From WTAW01 sp964406575 (GTDB lineage: Bacteria > Acidobacteriota > Aminicenantia > Aminicenantales > Aminicenantaceae), in the NCBI GenBank assembly GCA_964406575.1, contig CAYOSH010000001.1, forward strand, positions 62,001-126,000: 64,000 nt of DNA. The letters run 5' to 3'. The notes under the pieces were generated by a model. The model had not been told where the DNA came from, did no database searches, and worked only from the letters and a program-made list of their open reading frames with translations. This document shows, one piece after another, positions 61,737 to 64,000 of the stretch. The first letter of the stretch is position 1. Every line of letters starts with the position of its first letter. Both the position numbers and the translations under genes were made by a program.

Positions 61737-63956
61737 TTAGATCCGCCACCAGTAGGAGAACTTTACGAATAAATAACGGCCCTCGATATGGTAGATGCCG
61801 GAGTCATCCTGTAGCTGGTTATCGTCAAACCCGACGTAAAGAACTGTGCCGGGATTCAACTGATAACTCAGAAGGAGGCTGTTGTAGATGTTTTTGTCGT
61901 AATCGTTGTAATCTGTGATCAGACGGAGAGAGAGATGCCGTGTGATCTGGTAGCCGACGCGTTGAGTCAATACATCGATCTTATACTCAAGCTCTCCCCC
62001 TTTGGTTTTGTAGAAGGTGTCATTCCTGTATTCATACAATAGCCTGAGGTTGGTGATGGGCTTGAGGGTCAGGCTGAGGCCGTAGGAATATTTGTACCCC
62101 AAGTAGGGCTCGTCATAATAGATACTGTCCCCCATAGAGAAATTCAGGCCTCCACTGAGCCAGGAGAATGGCTCTGAACGGATCCAGGTCCGAAAATTAG
62201 TTTTGCGGAAATCAATCCCCTCATATCTTTCGAGTGTCCGAGAGATCCCTGCGGAGATGAATGTCCCTCTCCAACCGCTCATGAAGAAGCTGAATTGGTA
62301 CTCCTCATCTGTCAAGACATTGGCGAAGTCGTAGACCCTTCTGTATTGGATGGAAGGCCGGATGTCCACGATCAAGTCCGTCATCGGGAGGAACGCATAA
62401 CCCAACCGCGAATCAAATGACTTGATATCTTTTCGCCGGAAAAATCCCAAGGATCCTTCAAAATCAGGCGGAATGTGCGTGTAGTCTACGTTGAAACTCA
62501 GATGTCTCCCGCTGGCGCTGAAATCGAATTTCATCGCCGGCACGAGACTGGACTTGTACTCTCCCACTTTTGTTTCAGAGCCTATCACCTGGAAGGCAAA
62601 TTTGTAATTGTTCCAGAATTTGAATAGACCGTCCACGCCGCCAACCCGGTTGTGATCGGAGACAGGGATGCCCTCAGATTCTCTGACTTCCTTATCCGTG
62701 AAGATGAGGCCGATGTAAGACTCGGTGAATAGATCTTGTTTCAAGCGGAAAACGTTGACGAGTCCTTTTTGAATGATGTCATCCTCTTCATCATCTTCTG
62801 CCTCATCCTCGCCGGGCGTATCAATGTTTGGAGCATTAAAGTCATAGGTGCTCAAAACGCCGATGGTCGTTTTCCCGATTTTTCCGCTGAGTTTGAATCC
62901 CCATCCAGGGTCGACGATGGTCCGCGTATACACCAATTCAAGGGGTGTGTCAAAATAGTCCTTTCCCTCAAGAAAAAATGGTCTTTTCTCCGGATAATAG
63001 AGAGCATACCTCTGGTTGACATCGATCTGAGGGATGTCGGCTTCCACCTGACTGAAGTCCGGGTTGATGGTGGCATCGGCGGTCAGGTCGGATGTGATGC
63101 CGTATTTTAAGTTCAAGCCAGCTTCCGGATTGGGCTTTTGACCGCGTTCTTTAAGTCCGGTCACAACAGGCATGACCTCGAAGTTCTTGCCTTTGTTCAA
63201 GCTCCCGTCGATCTGGATGGTTCCAGCCTGGATCAGGAATCCATTGATGTCGCGGGACCGGGGATACCAGTAGATCTCCTCGTTCTTTCTCCGGATGTTC
63301 CGCTTGATCTGCAATCCCCAGAGTTGCGGCTGGGAATTGGGGAATCGGAGGCTTTTGAATGGGATCGCCATCTCAATGGTGTAGCCCTCGTCATCCATGT
63401 TGGCATCGGTCATGAAGTAGGTGTCCCAGGTTTTATCGATCCGGTCGAAACCTCCGCCCCTGCCACGGCCTCTTCTTACTCCGCTTGATTCGACATAAAC
63501 GCCGTCTGATTGCACACCGCAGGGATTGACCAGAAAGGCAAAGGCCCGCTTTTTATCGTTGAAGGTGTCCAGGTAGACGGTGATCTCGTCATCACCCGTA
63601 ACCTGGTCTCTTTGAGTCAGGCAGGCCCGGACGGCTTTCGGATTAGAGTCATAACAGTGCACAGCGATGTAGAGATTGTTTTTATCATACCCGATGTAGG
63701 CCACGGTCCGTTCGCTCGGTTCGCTCCCTTCCACCGGCTCGTATTGCGTGAAACTCTCGAGAATCGCTGCATTTTCCCAGAATGGATCATCCAGCTTACC
63801 GTCGATGTTCGGGGGATCTTCAAAGGGAGGGACAACAATTCTGTATGCGGCTGGGTCAGCACTATGGCTGTATATGTATGAGTCAACAGTGTTAGAAGAC
63901 AGCATTTGGAAACAAAGAAGGAGGGCGGCTACAAGACAGACGGTTTTTATTCTCAT
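61737..63956 (-). CDS. Exported CBM9-like plus DUF5916-like outer-membrane protein
   Basis: 739 residues with a signal peptide (TVCLVAALLLCFQMLSS). The first 220 residues form a carbohydrate-binding family 9-like domain (PNIDGKLDDPFWENAA; AYIGYDKNNLYIAVHCYD; VTVYLDTF-type strand DEITVYLDTFND). The rest resembles DUF5916: INPDFSQVEADIPQIDVNQRYALYYPEKRPFFLEG, then many alternating aromatic strands ending in VKFSYWW, as in outer-membrane beta barrels. Function unknown. ATG 63956 is preceded by AAGG; a TATAAT box lies at 63982-63987 on the same strand. Confidence 0.82.
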   Translation of the reverse strand: MRIKTVCLVAALLLCFQMLSSNTVDSYIYSHSADPAAYRIVVPPFEDPPNIDGKLDDPFWENAAILESFTQYEPVEGSEPSERTVAYIGYDKNNLYIAVHCYDSNPKAVRACLTQRDQVTGDDEITVYLDTFNDKKRAFAFLVNPCGVQSDGVYVESSGVRRGRGRGGGFDRIDKTWDTYFMTDANMDDEGYTIEMAIPFKSLRFPNSQPQLWGLQIKRNIRRKNEEIYWYPRSRDINGFLIQAGTIQIDGSLNKGKNFEVMPVVTGLKERGQKPNPEAGLNLKYGITSDLTADATINPDFSQVEADIPQIDVNQRYALYYPEKRPFFLEGKDYFDTPLELVYTRTIVDPGWGFKLSGKIGKTTIGVLSTYDFNAPNIDTPGEDEAEDDEEDDIIQKGLVNVFRLKQDLFTESYIGLIFTDKEVRESEGIPVSDHNRVGGVDGLFKFWNNYKFAFQVIGSETKVGEYKSSLVPAMKFDFSASGRHLSFNVDYTHIPPDFEGSLGFFRRKDIKSFDSRLGYAFLPMTDLIVDIRPSIQYRRVYDFANVLTDEEYQFSFFMSGWRGTFISAGISRTLERYEGIDFRKTNFRTWIRSEPFSWLSGGLNFSMGDSIYYDEPYLGYKYSYGLSLTLKPITNLRLLYEYRNDTFYKTKGGELEYKIDVLTQRVGYQITRHLSLRLITDYNDYDKNIYNSLLLSYQLNPGTVLYVGFDDNQLQDDSGIYHIEGRYLFVKFSYWWRI

Positions 63957-64000
63957 CCTTAATTTTTTTCTTGAATGCAATATTATAAGATAAACTGGTC

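Noticed and set aside
1..64000. tRNA, rRNA, CRISPR or transposase genes
   Set aside because: The intergenic gaps were read on both strands for T-loop patterns, spaced direct repeats and transposase motifs; none were convincing.

Overview
The window looks like a chromosomal contig from a diderm (LPS-bearing) bacterium of the Acidobacteriota type, possibly Aminicenantes-like. This is inferred from gene content, not from any search. The pointers are a von Willebrand protein of the Acidobacteria-associated type, a complete Kdo branch for LPS, CarD, YidC with a large periplasmic domain, bactofilin, and a CusCBA-like tripartite pump. Base composition looks near 50% GC. No rRNA, tRNA, CRISPR array or transposase gene was seen.

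Layout. 1-3200: a membrane-protein tail, a tiny exported protein and a VWFA-domain protein. 3370-9410: gltX, a ferritin-like protein, a glutamate symporter, an SpoU methyltransferase, a sigma/anti-sigma pair and a YbjQ protein. 9431-17673: an exported protein, the accA-hisS-aspS operon and two M16 peptidase-family proteins. 17718-23003: a T4 endonuclease V-like repair enzyme, an orphan E1 alpha/beta dehydrogenase pair and a large membrane protein with a kinase-like N-terminus. 23331-33223: an accessory-looking stretch with an ABC-transporter remnant, two glycosyltransferases, a reductive dehalogenase locus (small membrane protein, RdhA, RdhC-like flavoprotein), two decayed genes (SSS symporter, AprA-like flavoprotein) and one intact SSS symporter. 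33294-51094 (minus strand): a long gene line beginning rpmH-rnpA-yidD-yidC-jag, then mnmE-mnmG, parA-parB with a perfect parS site, bactofilin, kdsB-pyrG-kdsA-kdsD-kdsC, phosphomannomutase, mannose-1-phosphate guanylyltransferase and a GHKL ATPase. 51581-64000: carD, smpB, exonuclease III, hfq-like-pdxA, an RND metal-efflux operon with a GDSL hydrolase, and a DUF5916-like outer-membrane protein.

The most notable structures are not ordinary genes. A 168-170 bp element occurs three times (3021, 47829, 51357). Each copy has about 20-bp terminal inverted repeats and a perfect 9-bp target duplication that differs between copies. This is a non-autonomous transposable element (MITE). One copy splits the normally tight jag-mnmE junction and another lies just upstream of carD. 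Four genes (gltX, carD, mnmE, the cus-type outer-membrane factor) have sigma70-like promoters whose -10 box lies only about 8-11 nt before the start codon with no Shine-Dalgarno sequence, which predicts leaderless mRNAs. The rdh locus beside decayed redox and transport genes is the main metabolic surprise.
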